From NCBI GenBank assembly GCA_023382935.1, contig JAHDXL010000002.1:1-64000 (forward strand): a stretch of 64,000 bases of DNA, given 5' to 3'. The notes beneath the pieces are model-generated. The model ran no database searches. It had not been told where the DNA came from and worked only from the letters and a program-made list of their open reading frames with translations. This document shows positions 19,292 through 29,001 of the stretch, in pieces. Each line of letters starts with the position of its first letter. The stretch's first letter is position 1. Made by a program: the position numbers and the translations under genes. The stretch is from Phycisphaerales bacterium. GTDB lineage: Bacteria > Planctomycetota > Phycisphaerae > Phycisphaerales > UBA1924.

Positions 19292-21162
19292 AGCCCGGCT
19301 CGCTCAATCCCGCACGCCTCTTCTTCGGGCCCATCTTCCAGATGGAAGTCCGCACCGCCGGACGCCGCACCAGCACCTATGTCTTTCGCTTCCTCTTCGC
19401 AGGACTGGTCGTCTTCTTCTTTGCCGTGTTCCTCGTCGGAAACTGGTCATCCCTCGGCATGCAGACATCCTCCGTCGCACGACTCCAGCAGGTGCAGAGC
19501 CTGGCGCCCGAACTGGCCACGGCCATTGTCTGGACCCAGTACCCCGCACTTCTTCTCCTGGCGCCCATCATCGCAGGACCGGCCCTGTGCGACGAACGCC
19601 GCCATCGCACGTTGCCGGCGCTGCTGACCACGCCGCTCACCTCGTGGGAAATCGTGCTGGGGAAACTCTCCGGGCGTCTCACTCAGGCGCTGGTGCTGGC
19701 CGCGATCTCTGTCCCGGTCATGCTCGGGGCACGTCTGCTCGGCGGCGTGAGCGCCGAAGGCATCCTCGCAGCCTCCATCGTCACCGCAGTTTCCGTCATC
19801 CAGATCGCCGCCCTCGCCCTGCTTGTTTCGGCCCGTTCGTCGCGCGCGACCGCCGCCGCTTCCTCGGCCTTCGTCGCCTTTCTCTTCATCAACTTTGCGC
19901 CCACCCTGGGCGTCACCCTCTATAACGAATGGATCGCCAAGGATCTCGCGCTTCAGCCGCTGAGTTTCGCCTGGATGTTCCGCACCTCGCTGCCCATCTC
20001 GCTCGGAGCAATCACAGTCGAACACTTCGCCGGGCAGTTCCTCGGCGCGGGGCCCATGACCACCTGGGGCTGGTCGTCGATCTACGGCGGGGTCGTCACC
20101 ATCCTCGTCGTTTTCACAGCCGGCTGGAGGCTCCGCGCCGCGATGCGATCTGATCCCGACAGTGTCCTACTGCTCCGCAAGGTCAAGCCGCGCAGACGAC
20201 GGCGGCGCGACGCCGCAACAGGTCGCCCGGCCGACCCCGCCACTCCCGAAGCCCTCGCAACCTCCGCAAACACGGAACCCGCGCCTGGCCTGGTCGAGCA
20301 ATCCCGTGCCTCGCGAGAGGTCAGCGACTACCCCGTATTCTGGCGCGAGTGGCGCATTGGCATCTTCCGCCGCCGCCGCTCGATGGTCTACACCTTCGTC
20401 GGACTGGTCGCCATCTTCACGCTGGTCTACCTCAACGCCGACATGACCGATGCGGCGATTCAATACATTGTCGCCGAAGTCGGCCTGACCATCATGCTTC
20501 TGCAAGCCGTCTTTGGCTCCACCGGCCTCATTCCGCACGAACGCGAGGCCCGCACCATCGACGTCCTCCTCACCACGCCGCTCAAGCCACGTTCCATCGT
20601 CTTCGGCAAACTTGCCGGAGCGATGCGGCGCCTCTGGCTCGCGCCCGTCTGCATGATGCTTCATTTTCTGATCGTCAGCCTCACCGGCTTTGTCCGGCCG
20701 CACATTCTCTTCATCCTCCCTCTGGTCATGCTGCCCGCCGCCTTGATGCTGCTCGGAACCGGCATGCTCGCCGGCGTCCTCTTTCGCCGACCCATCACCG
20801 CGGCCGTCGCAAACCTGTCGGTTCCCATCAGCCTCTACGCGGTTGTACCCATGATGATGGCCCTGCTCCAGGCGCAGATCTGGGGCTGGAACGACGACAG
20901 TTTCGAGAGGGCCCTCACCGCCATCTTGTCCATCCACCCCTTCGCGATGGTTGCTGTCTCCGTCGAGGGTCTGTCGCTCTACTCCTGGTCGCAAACCAGA
21001 TCGAGTGACCCCATCACGTTCAACATGCCTTTCGGCGAGATGCAGGCAGTCACCTACGTCATCGTCGAAGTCATCGCCGGCGCCATTCAGATCGCGATCG
21101 GTCTGCTCGCCGCCGGTCTGGCCGCTCGCTGGCTCCCCACGCGCGAAGGGCGACCCAACTGA
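19288..21162 (+). CDS. ABC-2 type transporter permease (fused, two halves)
   Basis: A 624-residue membrane protein that appears to hold two ABC-2-like halves, each beginning with a similar motif: CDERRHRTLPALLTTPL (~97-113) and PHEREARTIDVLLTTPL (~413-429). This repeated segment is characteristic of ABC-2 permeases. A basic loop (KVKPRRRRRRD) and a Pro/Ala linker separate the halves. GTG at 19288 is preceded by AGGGGGG and overlaps the ATPase stop. It is the last gene of the plus-strand run. Substrate unknown. Confidence 0.88.
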
Positions 21163-21238
21163 TCTGGCTCAACCTGCCCGCGCGACCATGCCACAGCCAT
21201 GTCTTCATGGGCACGATGCAGAAGGATCGTGGGGTGTC

Positions 21239-21718
21239 TCACGCCGCCGGCAGGTCGGCCTCGCCGAACAGGCGAAACTCTTTCCGCCGCAGTATCTGAC
21301 CCGCCAGCGTCGGATCATCGACCGCCAACGCAATCGTCGGCCGCCCGTTGGGCTTGATCATCATCGGGTACGCGAACTGGATGGACAACTCCGCCCCGAG
21401 CAATGCCAGGCACAGGCTCGTCATCGTGTGCCCGCGCGTCAGTTCCACGATCAGCAGGTTGTTTTCTGCGAAAGCCAACTTCTCTTCCCGGAGCAGGTTT
21501 CGCGCCATCGTCGCGTTGTTGGTGATCAATCGCACCACTGCGTGGTCGGCCGCCTCGTGCACCGCCAGCGCACAGATCGCGCACGGCGAGTCGTCGAACC
21601 CCTGCACCAAGTCCAGCAACTTGCCCACCTTGTTCGGAAGAAACACGCTGAACTGCGTCACCGTCGGCGGCGAAAAACCCTGCGACGTGTCCAGCGGCAG
21701 CGATGTTCCGCCTTCCAT
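21239..21718 (-). CDS. tandem ACT-domain protein
   Basis: A 159-residue protein. ATG at 21718 has GAAGGGA upstream. The sequence VTQFSVFLPNKVGKLLDLVQGF opens an ACT domain (~17-90) and a second one follows (ELSIQFAYPMMIKPNGRPTIALAVDD). Stand-alone ACT proteins bind small ligands such as amino acids and regulate enzymes; the ligand cannot be told here. The gene is monocistronic between the ABC-2 permease (convergent) and the Fe-S carrier gene. Confidence 0.75.
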   Translation of the reverse strand: MEGGTSLPLDTSQGFSPPTVTQFSVFLPNKVGKLLDLVQGFDDSPCAICALAVHEAADHAVVRLITNNATMARNLLREEKLAFAENNLLIVELTRGHTMTSLCLALLGAELSIQFAYPMMIKPNGRPTIALAVDDPTLAGQILRRKEFRLFGEADLPAA

Positions 21719-21957
21719 GGAGTCCCTTCCATCGGCCTCGCGGGCATCCTCCAGGCCTCCGAGGCCCGGTCCGCCCGATTGCACGCCAGAGCACCAACCC
21801 AAGGGAGCCACGCGCCCCCTGCCTTCACTCCCCCCCGGGTGGCTTACTCAAATTACCAAGTGACGCCCAACCCGCCAAGCGAATTCTCACACCGACTGCC
21901 CCGTTTAGGGTCAATCTCGGTGAGCGTAGCACCATTTCAGGGGGTCGTCAACCGCGC

Positions 21958-22311
21958 TCAGACGTTGAAACTCGATCCGCACCCGCAGGTGCTTGTCGCG
22001 TTCGGATTCTGGAACACGAACCCGCGCCCCATGATCTCGTCCTTGAAGTCGACCACCGTCCCGTTCAGGTACAGCAGGCTGTGCGGATCGCAGATCACCT
22101 TGATGCCGTGCTCTTCAAACTGCTCGTCGGTGTCCTTCTGGTGCTCCGTCAGATCGAGTACATAACTGAACCCCGAGCACCCGCCGCCCTTTACTCCCAC
22201 GCGCAAGCGCACCTTTTCCTCGTCCAACTCCTGCTGCTTGATGATGGACTTGATCTCCCGGGCGGCCGACTCGGTCACCGTGATCGGATTGGTCGTCGTC
22301 TGCGTCGTCAT
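21958..22311 (-). CDS. A-type iron-sulfur carrier (HesB/IscA/ErpA family)
   Basis: A 117-residue protein that receives Fe-S clusters and delivers them to apoproteins. The three ligand cysteines are present: C45 in GGGCSGF, and C109 and C111 in STCGCGSSF. The start at 22311 gives MTTQTTTNPITVTESA; an upstream in-frame start at 22374 would add an unlikely tail. Family membership is secure; the choice between IscA, SufA and ErpA names is not, because no isc/suf neighbours are seen. Confidence 0.93.
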   Translation of the reverse strand: MTTQTTTNPITVTESAAREIKSIIKQQELDEEKVRLRVGVKGGGCSGFSYVLDLTEHQKDTDEQFEEHGIKVICDPHSLLYLNGTVVDFKDEIMGRGFVFQNPNATSTCGCGSSFNV

Positions 22312-22401
22312 TTCGGAAAACCCCCGCGGTTGTGCGTTGTTTGAGCCGGTGCATCCTAGGGCGACCCACGTCAAGCCCGCGACTACCCCGGCCGACTCTT
22401 C

Positions 22402-22827
22402 TTACGCACCCGGACGGCGATAGATCATCGTCACCCGGTTGCCCCGCTCATTGAACAGCACAGCGGACATATATGTCCGCATCAGCATCAGCCCCCGCCC
22501 ATTCGGGTTGGCCAAGTTCTCTTCCAGCGTCGGGTCCGGCACGTCCTCCGGGCGGAATCCGGGGCCCCGGTCCGTCACCGACATACTCACCTGATCCGGA
22601 CCGACCTCGTATTCCACCTCGACCGGCTCGCCCGGAAGTCGCGCGTGCCCATGATGGAACGCGTTGGTGACCGCCTCCTCGAACGCCAGCCTGATCGCGA
22701 ATCGTGATGCCTTGCTATACCCGCACCGCTCCGCCGCCACCAGAATCGCGTCCGAGAGCCGTTCGATCTCGCCTCGGTTGCGATGCAGGGTCACCACGTC
22801 GTGAAATCGCCGGTGCGCGTCACTCAT
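22402..22827 (-). CDS. RsbW/SpoIIAB-like serine kinase (HATPase_c)
   Basis: A 141-residue GHKL-fold protein resembling anti-sigma factor kinases. N box LAFEEAVTNAFHHG (~48-60), G1 box TDRGPGF (~85-91) and G2 box NGRGLML (~109-115) are intact. It lies 15 bases downstream of the STAS protein gene, the standard kinase/antagonist partner arrangement in partner-switching regulation. No sigma factor gene or PP2C phosphatase is nearby, so its target is unknown. Confidence 0.9.
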   Translation of the reverse strand: MSDAHRRFHDVVTLHRNRGEIERLSDAILVAAERCGYSKASRFAIRLAFEEAVTNAFHHGHARLPGEPVEVEYEVGPDQVSMSVTDRGPGFRPEDVPDPTLEENLANPNGRGLMLMRTYMSAVLFNERGNRVTMIYRRPGA

Positions 22828-22842
22828 GGCTGTTGTCGGCGA

Positions 22843-23202
22843 CTACGCAAACGATTTCATCGCGTCCTGACTGGTGGGATGAATGTCGAACAGTCCAGTC
22901 AGCCGCGTGATCTCGAAAACCTCGTGGATTTGCGGATCGATGTCGGCCAGTTTCAACTCGCCGTTCTTGGCCTTCACCTTGTTGCGCACCGTGATCAGCG
23001 CCCCAAGGGCCGCCGAAGTCAGGTGATCGACGTTGGCAAAACTGATCAGCATCCGCGGGTGAGCCGACCCCTCAACCAGCGCGCCGATCTCTTCCCCGAT
23101 CGCCTGCACGTTCATCTCGTCGAGTATGTTGCGGTCCATGAACTCGACGAGCGTGATATTCTCGCGGTTGGTGATTCGAAGCCGTGACTCGGGGCTGGCC
23201 AT
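22843..23202 (-). CDS. STAS-domain anti-sigma factor antagonist
   Basis: A 119-residue STAS protein of the SpoIIAA/RsbV type. ATG at 23202 has GGAG seven bases upstream; an in-frame TTG at 23205 is less likely. The segment NVDHLTSAALGAL (57-69) corresponds to the switch helix, with S63 or T62 the likely phosphorylation site. It is expected to be phosphorylated by the kinase encoded just downstream and to release a bound regulator when unphosphorylated. Confidence 0.9.
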   Translation of the reverse strand: MASPESRLRITNRENITLVEFMDRNILDEMNVQAIGEEIGALVEGSAHPRMLISFANVDHLTSAALGALITVRNKVKAKNGELKLADIDPQIHEVFEITRLTGLFDIHPTSQDAMKSFA

Positions 23203-23279
23203 CAACTGTCTCCGGAGGAAAAACGCCGGGCCTCCAGCGGCCCGAGAACAAGCATAGCAACACGCCGGCCAAAAGAAAT

Positions 23280-23303
23280 GGCCGGGCCCCGCAGGACCCG
23301 GCC
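23280..23303 (-). terminator. terminator of the secretin gene
   Basis: Read on the minus strand, GGCCGGG and CCCGGCC form a 7-bp stem around a 10-base loop, followed by a T-rich run (CATTTCTTTT). It lies 25 bases past the secretin stop and upstream of the STAS gene, so it separates the two transcripts. Confidence 0.65.
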
Positions 23304-23328
23304 GTTGACGCCCGCGTTTGAACCTCGC

Positions 23329-26300
23329 TCATCCGCCCAGAGCGTCGAGCAGGCCAGGGAAATTGTCCTCTTCCTGCTCGTTCTGGATCAGGATCGTCGG
23401 CTTGATGAGGATGAGAAGCGTCTGCTCTTCCTTCGAGTCGATGCGGTTGGAGAAGAACCGGCTGAGAATCGGAATCTTGCTCAGGACGGGCACCCCCGTC
23501 TCGACCTGCAGTTCCGAAACCAGCCGCTGCCCGCCGAGCATGATCGTGCCCTGATCGGGGACCGTCACGGTGGTGCTGACACCGGTGACCGCCACGATGG
23601 GCTGTTGAATCACGCCCCGGGCCGTGGCCGCATCGCCGCCGCCCAAGCCGCCGCCTCCGGCGGCACCGCCCGAAGTCTCGTACGGCAGCAGGTCCACCAA
23701 CTGCGACACGTTGGCTACCACGTTGAGCGTGACGTAACGCCGATCGGCCGAAACCACGCCGTCCACCAGCAGCGTCACGCCGTCGTTGATCACGTCGATC
23801 ACCGGGTCGAAGGCCACCGAGCCCTGACTGGTCACCGGCTCCAGATCGGACACATAGGCCCGCTGGCTGGTGACGAAGATGTTGGCTGTCTGTCCGTTGG
23901 TGAACGTCAGCCGCGGAGCATTCAGGCTCACCGAACGCCGATCGGCCTGCGTCGCCTCGATCAGGAAGTCAACCTGAATGTCATCAAGGAACTGCCCAGA
24001 CACGCCCAACGCCGGCGAGGCGCCCAGGATCTGGCTGGCAAACGTGCTGCCCTGGCTGAGCAGGTTGGTCAGGTCAAACGAATTCTGCGACCCGCTGATG
24101 AGCGACCAGTTGTCGCCCTGCGTGCCGGGCGAGAACACCGGTACAAAGTCACCGTCTTCGCCCGGGTTGCCCACCGGACCGATCGTCCCGTCACCGTCGA
24201 GGTCGAAGTTGCCCGAACCCACGCGACGACGCAGCCGCCCAGTCTCGGGGTCGAAGTAATCGGAAGGCAGCAAACTGGGGTCCAGCGTACGAGCAATCTG
24301 GAACTCGTTGTTGTTTGCGTTGAAGTACACGTCGAGGTCGAAGCCGATTTGCTCGAAGTAGTCCTGCGACACCAGCAGGAAACGGGCCTCGACGCTGATC
24401 TGCAGCGCCCGGACCTCGCGCAGTTTGCGCAGCAGCCCGATGATCGCCCGGTGGTTGCGCGGTGTGTTGGTGATGATGAGGTTGCCGTTGAACTCTCGGA
24501 TCGAACCGGTCTCCCCGCCGTTCTCCTGCCACCCGTCGTAGTCGACATTCGAGGTGATGATGTCGATGATCTCGTCGATCATTTCATCGCGGGTGCGTCG
24601 CGTGCCCTGCTGCTGTCCGGGGCCCTGCCCGCCGGTCTGGGTGAAGGGGCTGCGTCCGCCGCCACCGCCGCCACCGCCGCCCCGTCCGCCGCCGGTATTC
24701 TGGAACGCCGAGTTGAGGTCGAACTGCGGCGCGTTGGTGTAGTCGGGAATGTCGATCAGCAGGTCGCGGATGTCGTAGATCTCGAGCAGCGTGTTCCGCC
24801 GCAGTACCTCGTCTGAAGCGATCGTCAGGATCCCGTCATTCACCGCCCAGCCCGCGGGGATGTCAGGGTCTGACACCTTGGCCAGAACGCGGTCGAGCAC
24901 CGTCTCAAGCGTCACGTTGGTCAGTTTGAGCGTCACCGGACTTTCTCGGTCAACGCCGATCACCTCCAGCGACTCCCAGTCCACGTCCATATTCAACCCG
25001 GAGACCTGCTCGTAGAACTGCAGCACGTCCCCGAAGGCGTGGCCGGAGAAGTTCACGGGAATCCGCTTTTCCTGCATCGTCGCCAGCACCGCGCGGTTCA
25101 CCGCCGATTCGGAAAACTGCATCGGCTCGCCGCGCTTGAAACTGATCTGCGGCCAGTCCGACGGATAGCCGATGATCGTCTCGGGCGCGATCAGTGCCTC
25201 TTCGTTCTGGTTGGTCTGCCAGGCGTAACTCAGCGCCTTGTCACGCTGAATCGTGTAGTACTTGCGGTAGATCTTGGTGTCTTCCAGCACGTCACGCAGC
25301 AGCAGGCCGGCCGGATTCAGAGGATCCAGCGCCAGGATCTGGTCCACCACCTGCAGCGCTTCGTCGTACTTCTGCTCCAACTGCAACGCGCGAACACGCG
25401 AAATGTTCTCGTTGATCAGGCGCTGCCGCTCCGCCCGCTGCTCGTTGTCACGCATCGACTGGAGCCGACGCAGTTCGGCTTCGATTCGCTCGCGTTCGGC
25501 GATCTCCGCTGAACTCCGGGCCTGCTCAACCTGAGAAAGCCAGCGATCAGCCTGGTCGAGCATCCCCTGGTATTCGGCCTCCGGAAGCACGTTGCGGTGC
25601 TGCTGGGCCGTCAGGCGGGCCTCCCCGCCGGAAAGCGCGGCCGCGGAGAAATTGCCCGACGCCAGCGCGCTCTTCAACTGCTCCATCTGGCTGGCGTACA
25701 ACGCCCTGGCTCGCTCGCGGATCACCTCCAGCGATTGCTGCGTCTCGTCGAGCACGTTGGCGCCCGGCTGACGCCCCAACTGCAGGGCCGCGCTCGTCGC
25801 CTGCTGCTCCACATGGTCCAGGTCCGCCGCCGACAGGAACCCGCTGAACTGCGACAGCAGCCGGTTGTACTTCGTCTGCGCCTCGGCGTACCGCCCGTCG
25901 CGAAAGGCCTGATCGGCTTCCGCCAGAATCCGCATCGCCTCGTTCCGCTGCGACTCCTGGATCGGGTCCGTCGCCGGCTGCGAGCCCGGCTGTGCCGCCG
26001 GCTGCCCTTCCTGCAGCAGCCAGTCCGTCTTCTCGTCCATCGCCGGGAACGAACCGAGGCTCACGTCGCCCGTGGCCAACGCCATGTCGGACAGTTTGCC
26101 GCAGTACTCTTCCAGAAGCCGCCGCTCACCGGCACTCAACTCCACCCCCGACATCAGCACGCCGTCCAGTTTCATCTTTGCCCGCCCGTAGTCGCCGGCG
26201 GCAAAGTCATCCACGGCTGTGCTCAGGTCCATCTTGATCCGCGGCGTCAGGTCGGACCGACGCTGCCTGACCATCTCCCCGATCGTCTGGGCAGACATCC

Positions 26301-26709
26301 TCTCGCCTTCCGCCGCCGCCCTCGACACCAGCACGCTGTTGGCGTGCGCTTCGGCTGAACGAAGATCGCCGATGATCAGCGCCGCCTCGGCCTTCTGCAG
26401 ACTCACCTCCGTGGGAGACAGGTTGCGCAGCCCCAGTTCGATCTGTCCAATCAGTTTGAACAGGCGACGGTGCTCCTCATCGCTCAGCGTCGCACGCTGC
26501 GACGTCAGCACGGTGTCGATCATGTTGCGAGCCTGGATCAACTTGCCGCCTGCAGCCAGTTCGGCCGCCCGATCCAACGCCCGAGCCGGTGAAACCGAAA
26601 CGCTGTCCGGTTCTGCCGCCCCGGCCGCAAACGTCATCGTGCTCGGCAACGCGAACGCAGCCGCCGCAACCAGAAGCGATCGAACCGTTCTGTATCCCAT
26701 GCTTCGCAT
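23329..26709 (-). CDS. secretin (GspD/PilQ superfamily) with long helical N-terminus
   Basis: An outer-membrane channel protein of about 1126 residues. The start at 26709 is chosen because GGAG lies six bases upstream; an ATG at 26721 would add four residues. A signal peptide is followed by ~420 residues of repeat-like helices (AEADQAFRDGRYAEAQTKYNR is TPR-like) and a charged coiled-coil stretch (~380-440). A short N-domain follows (FGDVLQFYEQVSGLNMDVDW, TLETVLDRVL), then a Gly-rich tract with nine consecutive glycines, and the secretin core. The C-terminus has VPDQGTIMLGGQ and GVPVLSKIPILSRFF, diagnostic of secretins. No other type II secretion or type IV pilus gene is adjacent, so its machine is unknown. 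Confidence 0.88.
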   Translation of the reverse strand: MRSMGYRTVRSLLVAAAAFALPSTMTFAAGAAEPDSVSVSPARALDRAAELAAGGKLIQARNMIDTVLTSQRATLSDEEHRRLFKLIGQIELGLRNLSPTEVSLQKAEAALIIGDLRSAEAHANSVLVSRAAAEGERMSAQTIGEMVRQRRSDLTPRIKMDLSTAVDDFAAGDYGRAKMKLDGVLMSGVELSAGERRLLEEYCGKLSDMALATGDVSLGSFPAMDEKTDWLLQEGQPAAQPGSQPATDPIQESQRNEAMRILAEADQAFRDGRYAEAQTKYNRLLSQFSGFLSAADLDHVEQQATSAALQLGRQPGANVLDETQQSLEVIRERARALYASQMEQLKSALASGNFSAAALSGGEARLTAQQHRNVLPEAEYQGMLDQADRWLSQVEQARSSAEIAERERIEAELRRLQSMRDNEQRAERQRLINENISRVRALQLEQKYDEALQVVDQILALDPLNPAGLLLRDVLEDTKIYRKYYTIQRDKALSYAWQTNQNEEALIAPETIIGYPSDWPQISFKRGEPMQFSESAVNRAVLATMQEKRIPVNFSGHAFGDVLQFYEQVSGLNMDVDWESLEVIGVDRESPVTLKLTNVTLETVLDRVLAKVSDPDIPAGWAVNDGILTIASDEVLRRNTLLEIYDIRDLLIDIPDYTNAPQFDLNSAFQNTGGGRGGGGGGGGGRSPFTQTGGQGPGQQQGTRRTRDEMIDEIIDIITSNVDYDGWQENGGETGSIREFNGNLIITNTPRNHRAIIGLLRKLREVRALQISVEARFLLVSQDYFEQIGFDLDVYFNANNNEFQIARTLDPSLLPSDYFDPETGRLRRRVGSGNFDLDGDGTIGPVGNPGEDGDFVPVFSPGTQGDNWSLISGSQNSFDLTNLLSQGSTFASQILGASPALGVSGQFLDDIQVDFLIEATQADRRSVSLNAPRLTFTNGQTANIFVTSQRAYVSDLEPVTSQGSVAFDPVIDVINDGVTLLVDGVVSADRRYVTLNVVANVSQLVDLLPYETSGGAAGGGGLGGGDAATARGVIQQPIVAVTGVSTTVTVPDQGTIMLGGQRLVSELQVETGVPVLSKIPILSRFFSNRIDSKEEQTLLILIKPTILIQNEQEEDNFPGLLDALGG

Positions 26710-27070
26710 CTCGTTCTCCATCTGAGATGGCCGACTGATTCGATGGTTTCACCCTTCGACTTGTCCCCCGGGGCGACTTTTCCGATCGTCCCGGCCTCGA
26801 CTCTCTCCGCTTCGCCGGGGAGAGATTCGCAGTGTAGCGCCGCCCCTTCGTCCGGACAGCGATCTGCCTAAGCCATTGCTGTCGTTCCACGTCTTCGTCT
26901 GTGCTGGCGCGACCTCGTTCCCACATTTGCGGAAGATACGGTGTGGGGCCAAACTTCGCAAATCGTTGTCGCGCTTGCCCGGGCCTTCCTGGAGCGGGTG
27001 TGGGCCCGCGTCCAAAGCCCACCGTGTTCCTCCGCTTCGATCCGCCTGCCCGCTCGGTTCCCCATTTTCC
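26710..27070. other. intergenic region upstream of the secretin gene
   Basis: About 360 bases with no convincing gene on either strand. Read on the minus strand, GCTACACT around 26835 could be an extended -10 element for the secretin gene, but no clear -35 is visible. Confidence 0.4.
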
Positions 27071-28096
27071 TTAACCAGCCTCCAGCCACCGCGCATGGAT
27101 CACCCTTGGAGTGCGGGCACGAACCGCCACCCCGACATCCACCCCGCTGCCAGCCAATGCCTCCCGCAGACGGTCATCCCCCAGCCGATCCAGCGCAAGA
27201 ACGGCCACATCCAGCCACTCGCTACCCTCTTCCCCAGGCGCCTCGGGCTCTTCTTCTCCGCATGCACTCATCGCAAGGGCCTCGGCTTGGGAGAGATTCC
27301 CCGCAAAAAGGAAAATCTCCCGGTAACGGGGCGATCCCGGCTCGTCCTGATCGCATCGGACCACCGCACGCCACGCCGTCAGCCCCAATTCGCGTCCCTC
27401 GTCGTCGACATTCGACTCCGGGTCGATGTTCAGCGTCAGACGCCACTCCTGCCGCAGATGCCCGACGATCTCCTCCGGCCCCAGCGCGCTGACGCTGCCC
27501 TCGGGAATCACCAGCACCGAGCGGTGTTCATGCGCCACCGTGTCCACGCCGGCCGACTCGTTCGTCTGCTCCAAGTCGAACGCTTCCAACAACTTGTCGA
27601 CCTTCGGCTTCAGGTCCGGCTCCACCCGGATCGTCAGGATCTTGTGCTCATCCACAAACAGATAGAAGAATGGCTCTTCCGACATGGCGCCAAACCCGCA
27701 CATGCCGTCCTCGTAAAAGAACCCCTCAAACTGGCGGGTCGCGTCGAGCAGTTGGTCCATCCCCAACTGCTCATACGAGATGTATGGATCGATCTCCCTG
27801 AACTCATCGTGCCCGATGAAGTCCAGAATCGGGAAAACCCGCGGGGGCATCAACGCCAGCAACTGGAGCAACAGCGCCGGAAGACGCTCGACCGAAATCA
27901 CGATGTCGTACACATATCGATCCGGCCACTCCTCGAGGTCTGAGCCATCCTCGGCGCCGTCCGCGGCTTCGAACTCAACGGCATACCCCTGCGTCGGATC
28001 GATCGGCTCAACGGGATAAACCCCCAGGGGGAACCGCATGGCTCCAACCTGAACACGCTCCAGAGCCGGGTCGATGACGCAGGTGAACATGCTCAT
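27071..28096 (-). CDS. hypothetical protein, divergent from coaX
   Basis: An acidic protein of about 341 residues that I do not recognise. It has no signal peptide or membrane helix. Segments such as IGHDEFREIDPYISYEQLGMDQ and EEPFFYLFVDEHKILTIRVEPD suggest an alpha/beta globular protein. The C-terminal ~90 residues hold an Asp/Glu-rich stretch (GEEEPEAPGEEGSEW). Start choice is uncertain: M at 28096 or 28090, with only weak ribosome sites; the frame continues to 28147 but that would abut the coaX start. Codon use is like its neighbours. Confidence 0.6.
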   Translation of the reverse strand: MSMFTCVIDPALERVQVGAMRFPLGVYPVEPIDPTQGYAVEFEAADGAEDGSDLEEWPDRYVYDIVISVERLPALLLQLLALMPPRVFPILDFIGHDEFREIDPYISYEQLGMDQLLDATRQFEGFFYEDGMCGFGAMSEEPFFYLFVDEHKILTIRVEPDLKPKVDKLLEAFDLEQTNESAGVDTVAHEHRSVLVIPEGSVSALGPEEIVGHLRQEWRLTLNIDPESNVDDEGRELGLTAWRAVVRCDQDEPGSPRYREIFLFAGNLSQAEALAMSACGEEEPEAPGEEGSEWLDVAVLALDRLGDDRLREALAGSGVDVGVAVRARTPRVIHARWLEAG

Positions 28097-28149
28097 TCCA
28101 TCGAGTCTCGTGCAGTGTAGTCTTTCGTTCAGGAACCTACCGTCCACCC

Positions 28150-28941
28150 ATGGATCATCCCAATCGCGTGCTGACCATATCCGTCGGAAACACCCGTACC
28201 CGTGCGGGCGTCTTTGAGGGAGGGGAACTGGTCGAGTCGGGGGCTTCGGTCAACGCCGACGAGCCGGAACTGCGCGGTCTGCTCACCCGGCTCCTGGGCC
28301 AGCACGCCTCGCACACCTCCGCCGCCTTGGCGTCGGTCAACGAGCCGATGGCCGAGCGGGTGGCGGGCATGGTCGGTGAACTGACGCGGGGGATATTCCC
28401 CGCTCGTCTTGGGCGTGACGTGGCTATCCCCATTCGGCACTCGCTCGACCAGTCGGCCACGGTGGGGCAGGACCGTTGGCTCAACGCCATCGCCGCCTTT
28501 GCGCGCACGAAACAGGCATGTGTAATCGTCGATGCGGGCACGGCCGTCACGGTCGACTTCATCGACGGCGAGGGCACCTTTCACGGAGGAGTCATCTTTC
28601 CGGGTCTGCGCATGATGCTTCGGGCGATGCACGAGCACACCGCCGCACTGCCGAGCATCGACTTCATTGCGCCTGACGCCGCGCGGGGCCCTCTGGGCAA
28701 GGACACCGCCCACGCCATGACGCTGGGCGTGCTGGCGGCGCTGCGCGGAGGCGTGCGGGCACAGGTCGAACGGTGCGCCGACTACTACGGAGCCTACCCG
28801 CAGGTTATCGCCACGGGTGGTGATGCGCCGCTGCTTGAGGAAGATGATGGCGTCATTGAGCACATCGTGCCCGATCTGACGTTGATCGGGCTGCACGAGT
28901 GCGTCATGCGGCAATCGGCCGAGAGCGAAAGCGGCGATTGA
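28150..28941 (+). CDS. coaX: type III pantothenate kinase
   Basis: Phosphorylates pantothenate, the first committed step of CoA synthesis. It is 263 residues, the normal size. The N-terminal ISVGNTRTRAGVF is the ASKHA phosphate-1 loop, GQDRWLN and VIVDAGTAVTVDFID (~124-138) are family signatures, and GGVIFPGLRMM follows. Only a few dozen bases separate it from the divergent hypothetical gene. Confidence 0.95.
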   Translation: MDHPNRVLTISVGNTRTRAGVFEGGELVESGASVNADEPELRGLLTRLLGQHASHTSAALASVNEPMAERVAGMVGELTRGIFPARLGRDVAIPIRHSLDQSATVGQDRWLNAIAAFARTKQACVIVDAGTAVTVDFIDGEGTFHGGVIFPGLRMMLRAMHEHTAALPSIDFIAPDAARGPLGKDTAHAMTLGVLAALRGGVRAQVERCADYYGAYPQVIATGGDAPLLEEDDGVIEHIVPDLTLIGLHECVMRQSAESESGD

Positions 28942-29001
28942 CGCAAGGAACACGCGAGCCTTTCGCGAGTCGTGAGCGCGAAGGGTTCGATCGAGTCCCG
29001 C

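Noticed and set aside
21194-21231. Short stems CCATG/CATGG and CACGAT/ATCGTG after the ABC-2 permease gene
   Set aside because: Five- and six-bp stems without a T tract are too weak to call a terminator.
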